From the NCBI RefSeq assembly GCF_003589595.1, contig NW_020654422.1, positions 8,184,516-8,248,515 of the forward strand: DNA of 64,000 nt, written 5' to 3'. This stretch comes from Hyposmocoma kahamanoa. Its lineage: Eukaryota; Arthropoda; Insecta; Lepidoptera; Cosmopterigidae. This document shows, one piece after another, positions 1 to 14,929 of the stretch. Positions within the stretch are counted from its first letter, which is position 1. Each line of letters opens with the position of its first letter. The position numbers were made by a program, and so were the translations under genes. Below the pieces are notes generated by a model. That model was not told the origin of the DNA and made no database searches. It saw nothing but the letters and a program-made list of their open reading frames with translations.

Positions 1-3000
1 CACCGATGCCCCAATGGTGGGAAGTGGAATCCCCACCTTGCGCTGCCCACGACCACGAGCGTCTCCGACCTGAAGTGGTAGCTGTACCACCACTAGCTGC
101 ACCTGCTGCTTCATCTGCTACCACCACTACCGTCGTTTATCCTGAAGCTCAGGTACTTGTTGTCATGATATTTACTTATGGCAAAATAACCAGAGGTGGG
201 CGGAATATTCATTTTATATTTGGTATTCGGTATGTTCGGCACAAAAGCCGAACTTTCGTATTCGGCCGATTATTTGATAAAAAAATTTCTGCCGAACATA
301 CTTTTGCGGAAAATTAAATCGTTTAGGTACATTACATACCTACCTGACTTATTAGTTATTATTACGATATTAACTAATAATACATACATAGATAGATATG
401 AACATATTTTATTTATAGATTCCTCTTTGCACGTCTATCAAGACAAAGTAAGAGATTGAACAAAAATGATACATATAACCTTAATTCGTTTATTTATTTT
501 AATGAGACTCAAGTTCTTAAAATACATATATTTTAATCACAAATTAAGTAACAGTATGTATAGTTATTTAACATAAAAAGAATTGCGCAGTTGTTGACAC
601 GATTTAAAAGTTAGACATATTCAAGAAATATTCAACGCATTAAATAAAAGCTAGATTTATCAAAGTGATAGAAATGTAACGCTTTTCCTCATGTCTAGAT
701 GCAATAAAAAACCGCAGGGATGCGGGGGTGGGGTAAGCGGGCAGAAGAGTCGCGCGCTCAACATGCACCCACTTTTTAATTTATAAATCAGGACAAAGCG
801 CGGCAATACCTACCGAATTATTCCGCCGAATATTCGGTTCGGTAATCATTGTAACGAATATTCGGCCGACTACTCGTATTCGTTGAAATCTCGATTCGGC
901 CCATCACTAAAAATATAAATAATAAAATAACCTTCATCTTGGTAATGTTTGCTACGATTACTAAGTAAGTAAGTCTGGTTCGTACGTCATAGCGTACTCC
1001 ACTTGTATAACTTAGAACGTGGTGTAAATTTTATCCTGCACAAATTAAACCATAGAACTTTAACTCGCACAATTAAACTGTAGAACCTATCCTGCAATTA
1101 AACCATAGAAGTTTCTCGTCATCATGATTTCATTGCGATAACAATAACTTAAAACAAAACACGCGGAAGTTGCTATTTAATTGAGTCAATTTAACTTAAG
1201 TAAAGTTAAAATGGAGTGGAGTGGAATAATTAATAGGATAGTTAAAAAAATAATTACATAGACACAGAAAGAATGAAACATCAGAGTACCTAGTACATTA
1301 ATACAAAGTCATAAAAAAGGTGTTTATACCGTCTTCTTTACACTTTTCAGATCGTAAGTGAATCCATCGGCATCCCAGGTTCATCAGTCAAACTGACCTA
1401 CCGTTCTTCACAAGCTGCCGGGTACCTCTCCTGTGTCCACATTCAACTGACGCGTCGAGTCGTACCGGCTGCCTTAGCCAGGGTTCATGTACGAGTTGAG
1501 ATCGAGGGCTCTCTACATACACATAGTTATGAAGCGGATCCTGACTTGACACACGTATTTGCTTGGAATAAGAGGAACGTTTATAAGCAAAAGGTGAAAT
1601 TTTATTACTATTATTTATTATTCTATATCAATTAACATACCGTTCATCGAAAGACACTGCAAAAACCAGATTAACCCTTAATCATATAAAGAGTTATGTG
1701 TTATGCAAGGCCGCAAAGTTGTTGTTTGACACGAGTGCTTGTATAGAATTTTGAGCGTAGCGAGGGTTTCAAGGCACGAAACGCAAAACAACTTTGCTGC
1801 CGAGTGAAACAAACAACTTCTCACCTCATTATAGCGACGAAAATGGTAGATGATAGAAAAACTGTTGAACTATAACAACAACATAATCAGTTTTAAACAA
1901 AATTAGTTATCGTTCTAGTAATTTAATTTGAACAATAATAATAATAAAATATATACCAACGTATTTATATTACACAAATAATGTACGACAAGTCGCTAAA
2001 TAGTTGAATGTGTCATTATGTTTTTTTTTCATCGAAAGAAAAAGTTAGGTAGGTATTTTTTTCCATCCTCTAAGGCTCAACTCACACTGGCGCAGAGTCG
2101 AAGCGTCGCGTCGCGTCCTGTTTTTCAACTCCACCGCCAGGCGACGCGCGTCGAGGCGCGACGACACTAGCATTAGTGCGCTGGGATCACAGTTTGGTCG
2201 GCGTCAGACGCGTCACGGCTCCCAAGTGACGCGCGGCGACGCGCGTCGCCGCTCGATTCCATATTTGCAAAACACAAATTTGTACCTTAATAATTGGAAA
2301 ATATAGATGAATATGCTATAGGCGAAAAACATGACGCGTCGCGACGCTTCGACTCTGCGCTAGTGTGAGTTGAGCCTAAGGGTATACCACAGTCCATCGT
2401 CAAGTTCGAATTTCAAAAATCTTATCCACGCTAGGGAGGAAAAAACGCTAGCTAGTGAGGTGAAAATGTCATTTACGACCCCAATTACCAGCCAACCACT
2501 ACAATAACAAGACCGTTGAAGGTTACGTTTAGTTAAGGGTTATAAGGTAAAGCATGTTCATCGTGCATGCGGGATACCTTTTAACTGAACTCGATCGATA
2601 CGTTTCTTAATTACTGGTCTTGATATTGAGTAGTTTTTCTCAAACAGCAATTTTATAATTTTGGAGCACCTCAATTTATCAGCATACTAATATCTAATAA
2701 CCTAACCTCCGTTTAAAAAAACCGACCTCAATAGTCATTCATCCCCTGGCTTGCCACCCTTAGAGGTGGATTATTTCCTTTAAATTTAAATGGGACCACA
2801 TCTGAGGTACCTTCTTTCCAACAAAAAAATATTAATCTAAATTGGTTCACAAATAGCGAAGTGGAGACTTAAAAAAAACAGACGAATTGAGAACCTTCTC
2901 CTTTTTTTGAAATCGGTTAAAAACCCAAACTTCCATTTTCAAACTACTTCGACATGCTTAATTACAGTAATCGGCATTAAATAATCAATAAATATTTTAG

Positions 3001-6000
3001 GTATACGGCCAAGCTCAAGCGAAGATTTCAATCGGTTACGAATATTCGTCCTGTTCATCTATCGTTTGGGAGACACAGACAGCTACACTGGCAGGTTTTG
3101 ACGTAGATATTTCTGATATTGGCGGCTGGGGTCTTGATATACACCATCATTATAACTTCCACGAAGGCATTTTGCAAAAGGGAGACGGAGCTCTGTTGCA
3201 TTTGAAGCAGTACCCTAGAACTGTACAGGTAAGGATTAATTGTTGCTGTCATCCATATTACAGAAGTCTAAGGTGCCAGTATCCAAGATTATTACATTGA
3301 TTTCATCAAATCATATGTCTCAACCGTACCATGTATACTGTATACCCTATATGAATTTCATGTGAGGATTAATCCCATTTTAATAATAAATAATATTTAG
3401 TATTCTCTGAAACTATTGGTGGTTACTTAACTACACGAACCCAAAACTCGCTCAAACTTCGTCACGTCAATGAAATTCGAATATTAAATGGAAACTAACT
3501 AACAAATTTCAATATGGAATATTCAGGTGGTAATGGGAACTGGACTCCAACGCTCCCTTGAGTGTCCGGATCATTGCAACGGCAAAGCAGCTGACGCTCG
3601 TCTGTTAACTCCAACCGCTCTAACCTCTGGACCTGATGGATCCCTATATGTGGGAGACTTCAACTTCGTACGTCGTATCACTCCTGAAGGGATCGTTACC
3701 ACAGTTCTTAAATTAGAGTAAGTATTAATAAAGCTAGATTTAAAACACTTCTACCATTACCTTTTAACTTATTATAACATAAAGGTTACTCTCTTAGGCT
3801 TCATCTAAAAACCATCCCAAAACAATACTTTCCTTTAAGATAAAATAACAATACTCTCAAATTCCAAATTGATTACAATAATTCATAAATTACCTGTTGT
3901 TGTTTTAACAGAACCACGCAAGTCGCTTACCAATACTATATCTGCATATCACCAGCTGACGGACACTTATACATATCCGACTCTGAAAAGCATCAAGTTA
4001 AAAGGGTCTTGGCATTGGAAAAAGTTAGAGATCCGTCGTTAAACTCTGAACCTGTCGTCGGTAATGGTGATCGCTGTGTGCCTGGTGATGAAAATAACTG
4101 CGGAGATGAGGGACTGGCTATTAAAGCTAAGCTTGCTCATCCAAAAGGTACCCATTTGTCTTTATATTAAACTTGTGAAAGAAAGAACTGAACATACTTA
4201 CGTGATAAAAAACTTTTTTTTTTATTTCAGGTCTTGCTATCGCTGCTGATAAGACAATGTATATTGCTGACGGCACCAACATTAGAGCGGTTGATCCAAA
4301 TGGTGTCATACATACATTAGTTGGACATCATGGCCATCACAACCACTGGTCGCCAGTTCCTTGTCGTGGTGCTATACCTCCTTATGAGGCTCAATTACAA
4401 TGGCCTACTGGAGTAGCTTTGTCTCCACTCGACGGATCTCTTTACTTTATTGATGACAGAATAATCCTCAAGTTGACAGTAGATATGAAGATCAAGGTTG
4501 TAGCCGGTCAACCATCTCACTGTCGCGTTGGGACTGACGGCAAGCCAATCAGTAAAGTAACAAACAGAACTAATTCAGACTTCAGAGAAGACTCTAGCTT
4601 AGGAACCATACAAGCGATTGGGTTTGCCCCCAGTGGTATTCTTTACGTAGCTGAAGCGGATTCAAAGAAACAAAATACCATTAAAACTATAGATCCTTCT
4701 GGAAAGATTATGCACTTCGCTGGAAAGTTGCAGGAGAATTTAAAAGAACTAAGCTGTGAATGTAACTCCTCAAGTTCTGCTACTGCGATACCAGTCAATA
4801 CTCGTGAAGAAGGTGCAGGCTGCCCTTGCCGACTTAGCGTCGCGGCAGGTGATGAGCCACCAACAAGTACAGAGACCTTGCTATCTTCGAACGCTAAATT
4901 CCAGACTATATCGGCTCTTGCTGTCACTCCGGATGGTGTTCTAAATGTTGTAGACCAAGGTAAAAACCAAAAACCATATTCAATTTATATGACACATGAT
5001 TAGAGGTACGGACAACGGCACACCAGACTACACATTTTTGCTCGAAAATCGCCTCCAGTGCAACGGAACAAGATACGTCAATGTGTAGCTTGGTGTGCTG
5101 GCGTGTGTACAATGAACTACAATTATTTACTATACTTCACAGGTTCCCTGCATATTCTTGCTTTGAAGCACTATCTACCTACACATGACGAAAATGGAGA
5201 ATTCAGAATACCGTACCCACCAACAACAGAAATTTATGTATTCAACCGATACGGACAACATATCACCACCAAAGATTTGACATCTGGAAAGACAAGATAT
5301 TCCTTCCTCTATTCAAAGAACACTAGTTTTGGCAAGCTGTCTACTGTAACCGATGCTTCTGGAAACAAGATACAATTACTTCGAGATTACAGCAATGTAG
5401 TAAGCTCGATTGAAAACACGCAAGACCACAAACTTGAACTCAAGATATCTGGCATCGGGTTCCTGACCAAAATATCTAAGAAGGGCGCCTCAGAAATTGA
5501 AATGGATTATGATGCTAATTCTGGATTGCTCAACAGTCGTTCAGGGGTATGTATTTTTAATAATTATAATGACTCTATGCTACAAGTAGAAGACAGTGTA
5601 TTGATATTACTTTTTCTTTTTTCAGGCTGGAGATACCGTCATCTACACGTACGACGAATTTGGTCGAGTAACCAAGATTATTATGCCATCTGGAGAACAG
5701 GTTCACATATCATCTGGGCTCGCAAAAAATTACGGCTTAGCAGTGACTGTTTCAAATCCATCAAGTACTATCCCTGTTGGAGTGGCTAAGAAATGCGAAT
5801 ATGTGTTACATGGCCAATCATTCAAACAGATCACAATTAATAACGGGAAACAGATAACTGAAGGACGAATTTACTCCAATAACACGTTGCTTTTGGATAC
5901 TCCGTGGGGTGGAAAGTTCGAAAGCATAGCTGCTGCCAAACACCCATTACTAGAAGCTGCGCTACCCATTGAAGCTGAAATGCTCCATATGTGGTCACAT

Positions 6001-9000
6001 CAAACTACATCATTCGGAGATGGTCTCGTTAATAATATGTACTCTCTATACACTTTGGTTGGCGACGTAAGAAATCCTCAGCAAACTTTGAACCGAGAAA
6101 TTTGGGTCAATGATTCGAGAGTTCTAATTATCGAGTTCGATCAATTCAAAAGTCGAGAAACATTCTTCAATACGGACCGTAATCCACTTTTCACCATTTC
6201 TTATGATGTTGCTGGCTTACCGCTATCATTCTCTCCTCATGGAGCTGGTGTTCCCATAAATATCTCATACGACAGGTTCTATAGGATAAACGGATGGAAG
6301 TGGGGTGAAAGCGAGGAGACCTACAGCTACGACCCACACGGAATGCTCTCAGAGATTACCAGCCCACAAGACGGAACCAAATATATTTACTACAATGAAG
6401 GCAATCTTGTGTCAAAAATCACGTTAGCAAGCCAGAGAAGTTTCAAATATACGTATGATGAAGATGGCGGTTTGACCCATGTTGTCTTGCCTTCTGCAAC
6501 TAATCACTCATTCAGTGTACAACCTTCTATTGGGTTCTTAAGGGTCACATACACACCACCAGGTTCTACTAAGAAGTACTTGCAGCATTATTCTCATACC
6601 GGAGAACTTTTGCAAACTGTATTCCCTGGTGATGGTGCTAGAGTTGTTTACCGGTATTTCACGACTAACAAAGTTTCAGAAGTTGTTCACGGCGATGGAC
6701 AAACACAGATCCATTATGCCGAAAATAGCGGCCTTCCATCAGAAATATTGCACGTAGATCGTGATGTCGACTACAGATGGGAGTCAACTTACGTTGGTGG
6801 TTTACTAACTGAAGAGAGACTGGACTATGGCGCAAAAACAGGTCTAAGCAATGCAAAGATAATCTACGAGTATGACAACAACTATAGAATAACGTCTGTT
6901 CAAGGACGTATAGGTGGGCAGACGCTCATTCCACATCATATCGTGTATAACATCAAAACTGGAGCACCCGAAGTTCTTGGACAATTCACTGTATCCAAAC
7001 AAAAATGGAACGAAACATCCGTATACGATGGCATCGCTATGTTCTCTCGTGTCCTGAACGAACAGTTTTTAGAAAAGGAAGTCACTGTCAACATACATAG
7101 GATGGAAGTTTTCAGAATGGAGTTTTCTTACGACAGGCATGGGAGAATATCTCAAACACGAACCCATACAAGAAATGTTGGTGTCAATAGTTACACTAAT
7201 GTGAAGAATTACACCTGGGATTGTGATGGACAGTTGACCGGGGTTGAGGCGCAGGAACCATGGGGCTTCAGATACGACGACAATGGAAACATGTTGTCGT
7301 TGACTTACAGAGGCAATACAATTCCCATGGAGTACAATGATATGGACCGCATCATTAAATTCGGAGAAGGACAATATAGATACGACAGTAGAGGTCTTGT
7401 ATCTCAAAATGCAAGAGAAGAGAGGTTCCAGTACAACTCCAAGGGTTTGTTGACCAGGGCTACGAAACGTGGAAGATTTGATGTCCGCTATTACTATGAT
7501 CATTTAGACAGGTTCGTTTTACGTGCTCACTCCTTATAGCGTAGCTGCTACCTATTCAACATCCATTAATTTTTACAAACTAAGTTATCATGCTAATTTG
7601 AATATTTTTATGTTTAGGCTCTCCACAAGAAAGGATAATTTCGGAAATGTAACACAATTCTTCTACACCAACAAAGATAGACCACACGAAGTCAGTCATA
7701 TCTACTCACCCCGTGAAAACAGATTCATGACACTGGTTTATGATGACAGAGGATATCTCATTTACACACAGGTAATTTCATATGTGCTAAAATTTTTTTT
7801 AACTTAGTTATTTAGTATTACATTTCAAAAGCACTAAAATACGAAACATTCCAGTATAACATAAATATAACTAAGTTTTGAAAACCAACAATTTGAAAGA
7901 AATATTTAAAACCGCGGCTAGATTAATGTGAATCTCACTTCGAAGTAAATAATCCAAACTGTCTCTTTTTCAGGTGGCCCGTCATAAATATTATATTGCT
8001 ACCGATCAATGTGGTACTCCAGTAATGGTATTCAATCAGTATGGAGAAGGTATCAGAGAAATAATGAGATCACCATACGGTCACATTGTCTACGACTCCA
8101 ACCCTTACTTGTATCTGCCTGTGGACTTTTGCGGAGGACTTCTCGATCAAGTGACATCACTTGTACATATGGCCAATGGAAAAGTGTACGACCCTCTGAT
8201 TGGACAATGGATGTCACCACTATGGGAGAATCTAATTGAAAGAATACACAACCCGACGCAACTGCACCTATACCGATTTAATGGCAACGATCCTATTAAC
8301 GTGCAGCCACAGAACAAAAAGCCAACTGGTAATTATTGATATTATAAGTAAAATAAACGTACAAACATAGATGAGAATGATCATTTCTTTTTACTTGCCG
8401 AGTTTAACGTTTCCCCGAAAATTTCAGATCACATGTCGTGGTTGAAACTCCTGGGATATGACACCAAAAGCCTGGCGCCACAACTATACCCAGACGAACT
8501 ACCTGGAGGCTCTGTACTGCCAAGTATCCCCCGCGGCCGTCCCGTATGGGGAACCGCACCAGACAACAGCAACCCTGGCCTACCCTCTGCCATGTCGTTG
8601 CTGCCCAGCGTCAGCATAGAGTCGGGATTCCTATCACACATGTCCAACAAACGTATTGCGGACTTCAAAAGCTTGTCGATAACAGCCATGTCTGCTCTCA
8701 AGACTGATGCTTTGAACTTAGCTCCTAAACGCATTGGATCTGACTCAGAACCACCTTTCGGAAGAGGCATCCTCGTATCACGTAACTCGCGTGGTCGCGC
8801 CGTAGTCACAGCCGTTCCATCTGCCAACGCAATCTACCGAGACGTGTACACATCTGTTTTCAACCGATCACACTTACTGCCATTTTCGTTCGTGGTACAC
8901 GGCGATCAACAGGACGTGTTCTATTTCGTAAAAGAAGACACATGGCGCGCCGTTGATGACAAACAGCAGCTGAAACGGATGCAGGGTAAACTGAACGTGA

Positions 9001-9419
9001 CATTCCATGAAGTAGCTGAAGGAGGACGCTCTTACGCGGATGTGAAAATACATGGTGAAACTACTATTGTGAATTTGCGGTACGGAACGAGCGCAGAGCG
9101 TGAACGACAGAGGCTGCTGCATCACGCCCGTGCGGCAGCCGTACGAAAGGCGTGGCACAGAGAGCGCGAGGCGCTTCGCGGAGGGCTCGGCGGCTCGCTC
9201 GACTGGTCTGCTGCAGAACTGGACGAAATCCAAAAGGCAGGCTCTGCGGCGGGCTACGAAGGCGAGTACATCCATGACGTGGCGCGCTACCCCGAGCTAG
9301 CCGAGGACCCGTACAACGTGCGCTTCGTCAAGAAGCGGTCCGATCGCGCCGAGCGCCGGCGGCGGAAGCGCGAAGACTGCCGCGCGCCCTGGTGGCTCGC
9401 CTGGGACGATATCTGCTAG
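1..9419 (+). CDS. Ten-a: Teneurin-a, 3' part (11 exons)
   Basis: Teneurins are large type II membrane proteins that pair across synapses; the extracellular half is a YD-repeat barrel with an NHL propeller. The window opens inside an exon, so the N-terminus, membrane segment and EGF repeats lie upstream. Exons: 1-152, 1351-1593, 3001-3228, 3527-3717, 3912-4147, 4231-4959, 5143-5546, 5626-7511, 7618-7771, 7974-8328, 8428-9419; all junctions are GT-AG and phases agree throughout. Exons 1-3 hold the plug region ([20 protein letters not shown]). Exons 4-6 hold NHL repeats ([26 protein letters not shown]). Exons 7-10 hold YD repeats and the RHS core ([13 protein letters not shown]). The last exon holds the C-terminal domain with a TCAP-like segment. 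GHHGHHNHW and [15 protein letters not shown] fit my memory of Ten-a better than Ten-m. Teneurin identity is certain; the paralogue is inferred. Confidence 0.9.
191..909. mobile_element. hAT-like non-autonomous element in Ten-a intron 1
   Basis: The left end reads CAGAGGTGGGCGGAATATTC and the right end, reverse-complemented, TAGTGATGGGCCGAAT. CAG/TAG followed by a G-rich TGGGC is the usual look of hAT terminal repeats. Both ends carry many copies of the motif ATTCGGCCGA. No transposase is present. The flanking 8-mers (AAAATAAC and AAAATATA) only partly match, so the target duplication is unproven. Confidence 0.5.
2074..2376. mobile_element. PIF/Harbinger-like MITE in Ten-a intron 2
   Basis: Inverted ends of about 45 bp start GGCTCAACTCACACTGGCGC on the left and GGCTCAACTCACACTAGCGC on the reverse-complemented right. 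They are flanked by direct TAA trinucleotides at 2071-2073 and 2377-2379, the 3-bp target type (TWA) of PIF/Harbinger elements. The interior is rich in GACGCG and GTCGCG words and has no coding capacity. Confidence 0.65.
5016..5104. repeat. Short imperfect hairpin in a Ten-a intron
   Basis: GCACACCAGACTACACAT is answered about 50 bases later by ATGTGTAGCTTGGTGTGC, its reverse complement at 16 of 18 positions. It fills much of the 183-bp intron between exons 6 and 7. It may be a worn foldback element or an intronic RNA hairpin. Confidence 0.4.
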
Positions 9420-9593
9420 TGATGTGCCGCCATCCATATGCCAAATCGTGTGAATGTAAATCGGTGTGTGTGAACGGTGAAGAATGTTTGTGATGAGTGC
9501 TTGTGAAAATATATTTTGTAAATAGTCTCTATTAATTGTTAATTGTTGATGTATGTATGTACGGTAGACGCGAATCCCTATCGCTGTGTAAAT

Positions 9594-9599
9594 AATAAA
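9594..9599 (+). terminator. Candidate poly(A) signal of Ten-a
   Basis: AATAAA lies 175 bases past the Ten-a stop. Further copies at 9775-9780 and 9883-9888 could serve as alternative ends. No transcript evidence is available, so the site used is unknown. Confidence 0.35.
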
Positions 9600-12500
9600 T
9601 TTTAATTTGCAGGGAGAGAATGGACCTTTTGAGAGGACTGATATTAAATGTAATGTATGTATAAATAAGACGATTTATGTGAATATAAAATTATTTATAC
9701 TTATTTATCGGTAAAAAAGCTTCGATTGTGTCCAATGTTCTTATAAAATTTAGATGAAGACTATTTGAAAGAATAATAAAAAGGCATACTTTTTTAACCA
9801 AATCAAGCTGTAGTTTTATATTATTATGAACCTAAAAATTCTGTCCTACTGTGATTGATTATTGCAAATTAATTGTCCGTACAATAAATGGTGTCTGAAA
9901 TAAAAGTGTACACGAATTGTGTAAAAGTTATTTATTTATGTTCGAAACGTCAATCTCTGAACAACGTACTCGTTAATTTTTACAATATCAATCAATTTAT
10001 ACAGGAATTCATGTCAACGTAATCATATAAATTTTATGATACACCTATATGTAATAAACGTCAAAATGCATATCACATTTCATTTAAGTTACTATTTACA
10101 CTACACTATCGTACATGAAGCAGTTGACACTGAAAAATTCATACAACCATCGACTTAGTAAATTGGGTTATGTATAAAAATTCCATTACAAAATATATAC
10201 ATCTTAATTATCTCTTAAAATAGACATTTTACACGGTTTAAAGTTCTAACTATAATTTACAAAAAATTATACATATTGAGCTACACGTCCGTAAACAAAT
10301 GAGATCAACAATACGCACGACGACTCGTCTACCTACGCCCCATCGGCCCACTGAAGTGCTTATCTAATGACAACTTAACACCAAGCTATTTTCACGGTCT
10401 ATGCCCGGCCAAAAGACAAAATGGAGAACAATTACTGAGACCGGCATGTCACAGAATGCCTGGAACACATATAGATAACTGCATTACGACCTAAATACAG
10501 AACCGTTGGGTATTCTACGTATAATAATTACGCAAAATATAGTATTCCATGAAGCTATCTGCGAATTATTTAACAAAACAAATGGTGCGTGCGTAGGACA
10601 AGTAAAACAATTTACAAAGATTAGGCGCAACTTACACTACTTATTAGGCATACACATTAGTGACACTAGGCGGAAGCCTATGACAGGATAGTAAGCGCAG
10701 CTACTTAAACCATTGTAGTAACATTAAAACGTTATTACATAATATTAAAATAACACCCCTTAATTATGGAGTTTCTTCCAACTACTTTCATTAATTTAGA
10801 AAAAACGTTAAAAAAATCAGTAAAATCAAATTAAATAGTCACATTTTCTTTCTAATGCGTTCTATACATTTTAATAGATTCAAAGGGACCATCTGAACTT
10901 CTGACTTAGTACTCTTGTAAGAAAACGAAAAACAATGTTTCGTATAGATGTCAGCGAAAGACAGCAAACATTTTGAGCTAATGGAAAATAATATTTTTTT
11001 ACATTAAATGTGCTATGTTGTGATTTTGGAAAATTGGTGAATTTTTGGTGCACTTTCATACAACACCGTTTAATTACTATTTTTACAAAATGTTTCATTG
11101 TGGTTTGAAATATGTCCGTAGTTATGGAACCGTCTATTTTCCTGTAACTACAACGGTTAAGGCAACTATCATTACCGTCCCGTCTCAAGCTGCACCACCT
11201 ACATGTTACATCATTGAAGACACCATAGGTAATATAAGACTCTATATCTAGAAAATTCTATACATACAGCACAGTCATTTCTACGAACTCCATTCTGTAC
11301 TATACCTATTTTACAAAAATAAATCAGACTATAATATGAAGCACAAAAATATAGATTGAGGAGCATTATTAAGGTGTAAATTACGCCTAACACATCAACG
11401 ACTAAATGAAAAACTATACACAACAATTATCCATACAAATCTCTTATTACTTTCTACACATTAATGTACAGCCGAATACAATATTATGCATATATCACGT
11501 GACAACAAAAATCCCTAAGAAAGTCGATGTTCTTGCGTAAATATATACTCTTGACTCTATGTATAAAAATATTATTGCTATCTGTTCACAATACCACACA
11601 CATAAGTTGTTGTAAGGCATAAAGTAGCTTTTTTTTCCTGCTTAACTTAAATATAACCTTTTTTTATGTATGTATGTTATACACAACGTTCCACGTTTAA
11701 AAATAAGGAAAACACTTAGTGCTTTGTTTATTTTATTGTATCAAAATATGGATATATTTAACTTAAAAAGTAAGAAACGTTAGTTTGTGGCTTACCTACA
11801 ACAACTTACGTGGGAGGTAGCGATGGTGACAAATAGGCTTAATTTTAGTAGTTACGTTGACACTCTTCGAAGGGTACCATTGACACTTTTTTGATTGTGT
11901 GGTTCTTTTGCAGTACCAGCTTAGCACAAATTTAACTATTGTAAAATAATGGAACTGTAAGTATTGAAATGGCGCAGTACTCATTTCAAAGAATCTGTCA
12001 AAGCACCTACTCAGAACGCTTGAAAAACCCATCAACAAAATGATTGTAAAAACCACGACCTTCATGTCACGGTAAATTTAGTATTTAAAAATTCAAACTG
12101 TCTTAAGCTAAAATTAGGTTTAGGAAAACGCGCAACAATTTCGACGTTCCACTCAATATTATGGATTGATAAAACTATCTACTAAATGCATTGTTTCGTT
12201 TATTTGCCAATTGTTCACTTTTGATATTATGTACATTTTATCGCTTAGAAAATAATAATATATCTTATTCCCATACCGGATTGGACAACAGATTTTAGGC
12301 AAGTTAGGGTGAATTTGAGCTAAATTAAAAAAGGTGAAATTGCTGTTAAGAAAAAGAAAATTATAACAGTCGAAGAGGATTACTAGCTGACAATCGCTAA
12401 AAATAAAATGCTAAGTACCCTTCTACTCGAAGTATGAAAATATAAATGTAGTAAAAATGTATAATAAGAAGTTTTTAAGTCATTGACTTTACACATACTA

Positions 12501-14739
12501 ATCTTCAAATCGTCATTTTTGCGACCACTGTGTGGAATGTCAAAAAATATGTTTTTAATCAGAAGTCCGTGTAATTTGTAGAAGTTCCTGGTTTGAAAAT
12601 CGAAATCACTATATACATAGCCCATTATGTCATTTCCTAAAAACGGTTCAAATTAACGAGTGCAATGGGGTATAGCAATGCATTTTTAGCTATAAATCAT
12701 ATTCGTGTTTTCCAATTTCTAAGCTGTATCCAATTAAAGCCTGTACATATTTACATACACTCAACATTCCTGTAACACCAAAACATTGCACTAAAACAGC
12801 AATTCCATAAGGCTAGATTAATTTCATGACGCGAATAATCATTACGTTAATACTGATTAGAGAAAAATCTATTGTTTTTAAAGTACAGAGAGTCTGCAAT
12901 TTATTTATTAATCAAATGTTAAGTACCAATCATTCTAATTTAGTCCCTTTAAAGGTGGGTGATTGATTTGTTTCTTAATTTATTAGAAACACTATTATTT
13001 TAAGAGTTTTAACTCCAACACGACTATTTACAATCACAACATAACAAATCAACGAAATATAAAATCTTCATTACAGATAAAAGTACGTATTGGTTTTTCA
13101 TTTCACTACCTTATTAGATTAAAACGTATCCAATTTCGTCAAAATTTATGTCATGTCACTATATCATTTGCAGCAATGTTAAAATTTGAATATATCATTA
13201 CATTATATTTGTGACTGGAATATGCACATGATTCAGAGTATATTTTATATGATAGAGAATCAAAATATGTGTGAATACATGATTAAAATATGAAATTCAT
13301 TGGCATAATTAAAATAAAATAAATACTATACATATAATTGCTAGGTAAATCTATTGATTTGATTCGTTGTTTATATATTCAGAACGAAACTGCAGTAATG
13401 TAGGATTAACATAAAAATATTATGTACTATGGTAAATATTATAGAAGCGTGTGAGCGGCGATCGCAAGATAACTTATGTCATCTGTCTGCACGATGATAC
13501 TACAGAGGATGTTCACTAAACTCATGTCAAGTATAGATAAATTAATTACCTCTCGCTGTAATTCACCGAAACTACTAAAAACCGGCCAAGAAAGTATCAA
13601 ACACGCCCTTGCAAGGGTTTTGGAGTTGTTATGTAGTTCAGCTTAACCAGATCTGGTTTCAATTGTATTTTATATACAATAAGAACCACTTCAACTTGTC
13701 AAAATTTTGTGAGATCCTTGAAAACCCCTAACTTATTTAAAGAGAAGGGTCGGTGACTAAGAGATAAGGGCTACAATAACTCTAGGTCATGGTTAGTTCA
13801 ACAGGCGTCCTTTTACCACACAGTGAGGTAATGCTGCCAGTATAATGGGAACTTTTGAGCAATGCACCGATATAGGGAGGGTATTTTTTTAGGTTAGAAT
13901 TTTTGACGAAATCTCTTGTAAATCAGTTTTTATGTTTTAGTATCTATTGACGAAACCAAGTCTTTCGACAGTAAATTTAAGTTTTTTATATTTATTTTAA
14001 TTGAATAAAGCTTAAATTTTATCGTTATTGAAATTCCCAATATAAATAACACGTTTAAGTGAATGCAGAGCTAACACTACCTCTATATCTTTGATGTAGA
14101 GTCGCAAACAGTGTCATATTTCTTGACCTTTTCTTTTCAAAAAATAACGAAGAAATAAGGTAAAGCTACTTTGACAGCAAGATTTCTAGTTTGAATTGTC
14201 ACGTACGATATCAGAATGAAGGATCATCTGATACCGAAATAATTACAATGGTATCAATTACGTTTTCATTGACACATACAGAAAAACCTAGAGGAACAAT
14301 ATCTATTATATATGTATGGTAAGATAGCAAGAAGTATTTGAGGATCTTATTTTTCGAAGGCATAAGATAATACGTGTTAACTTGCGGTCGCTTCAGACAA
14401 TCTGAATTAAAAAAAAACTCATCACTACATGTATCGTGGGGTCCATGGGCCTCGTGTTCGGCGCGAGACAGTCGTAAGATTGATATTTCTTAAATTACAC
14501 TTAAAATGTGTGAGAAAAACTGTATTCTTCTACGATATGAGTTACGTCTCCGCCTTCAACGAATGCCGCTGTGTTGATACGAAAACTATTAAGGTATAAT
14601 CGGCAGTGAATACAATTTCAGGTTATTTAAGAACTTGTGCACACGATGGAACAAATAAGTTAATAAATTAAATCGAACAATGTTTGTTTTTATAAATAAT
14701 ATGTATAAATATCAGACAACAACACCTACGTTGCTCTGA

Positions 14740-14929
14740 TCCCAAAGTAAGTAGCTAAAGCACTTGTGTTATGGAAATCTGAAACACCGATGGTACCACA
14801 ATCACCCAGACCAGAAACAATACAGAAAAGTTAGGTTTCTGTACTGACATGGCCGGAGATCGAACCCGGGTCCTCAGAAATGGCGACACCATCGAAACCG
14901 GTGTGCAAGCCACTCGACCACGGAGGCCG
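14740..14929 (-). repeat. tRNA-headed SINE, family R1
   Basis: On the minus strand it starts GGCCTCCGTGGTCGAGTGG (A-box-like) and continues to CCCGGGTTCGATCTCCGG (B-box-like), the head of a tRNA-derived SINE. A 5'-shortened relative with about 80 percent identity lies at 22700-22862, and a more diverged one at 36765-36920. Confidence 0.65.

Noticed and set aside
7069..7503. 144-residue minus-strand open frame over Ten-a
   Set aside because: Shadow of the conserved teneurin YD-repeat exon, with no splice context or recognisable motif.
8429..9275. Two minus-strand open frames over the last Ten-a exon
   Set aside because: Antisense to a clearly conserved coding exon; composition follows the sense codons.
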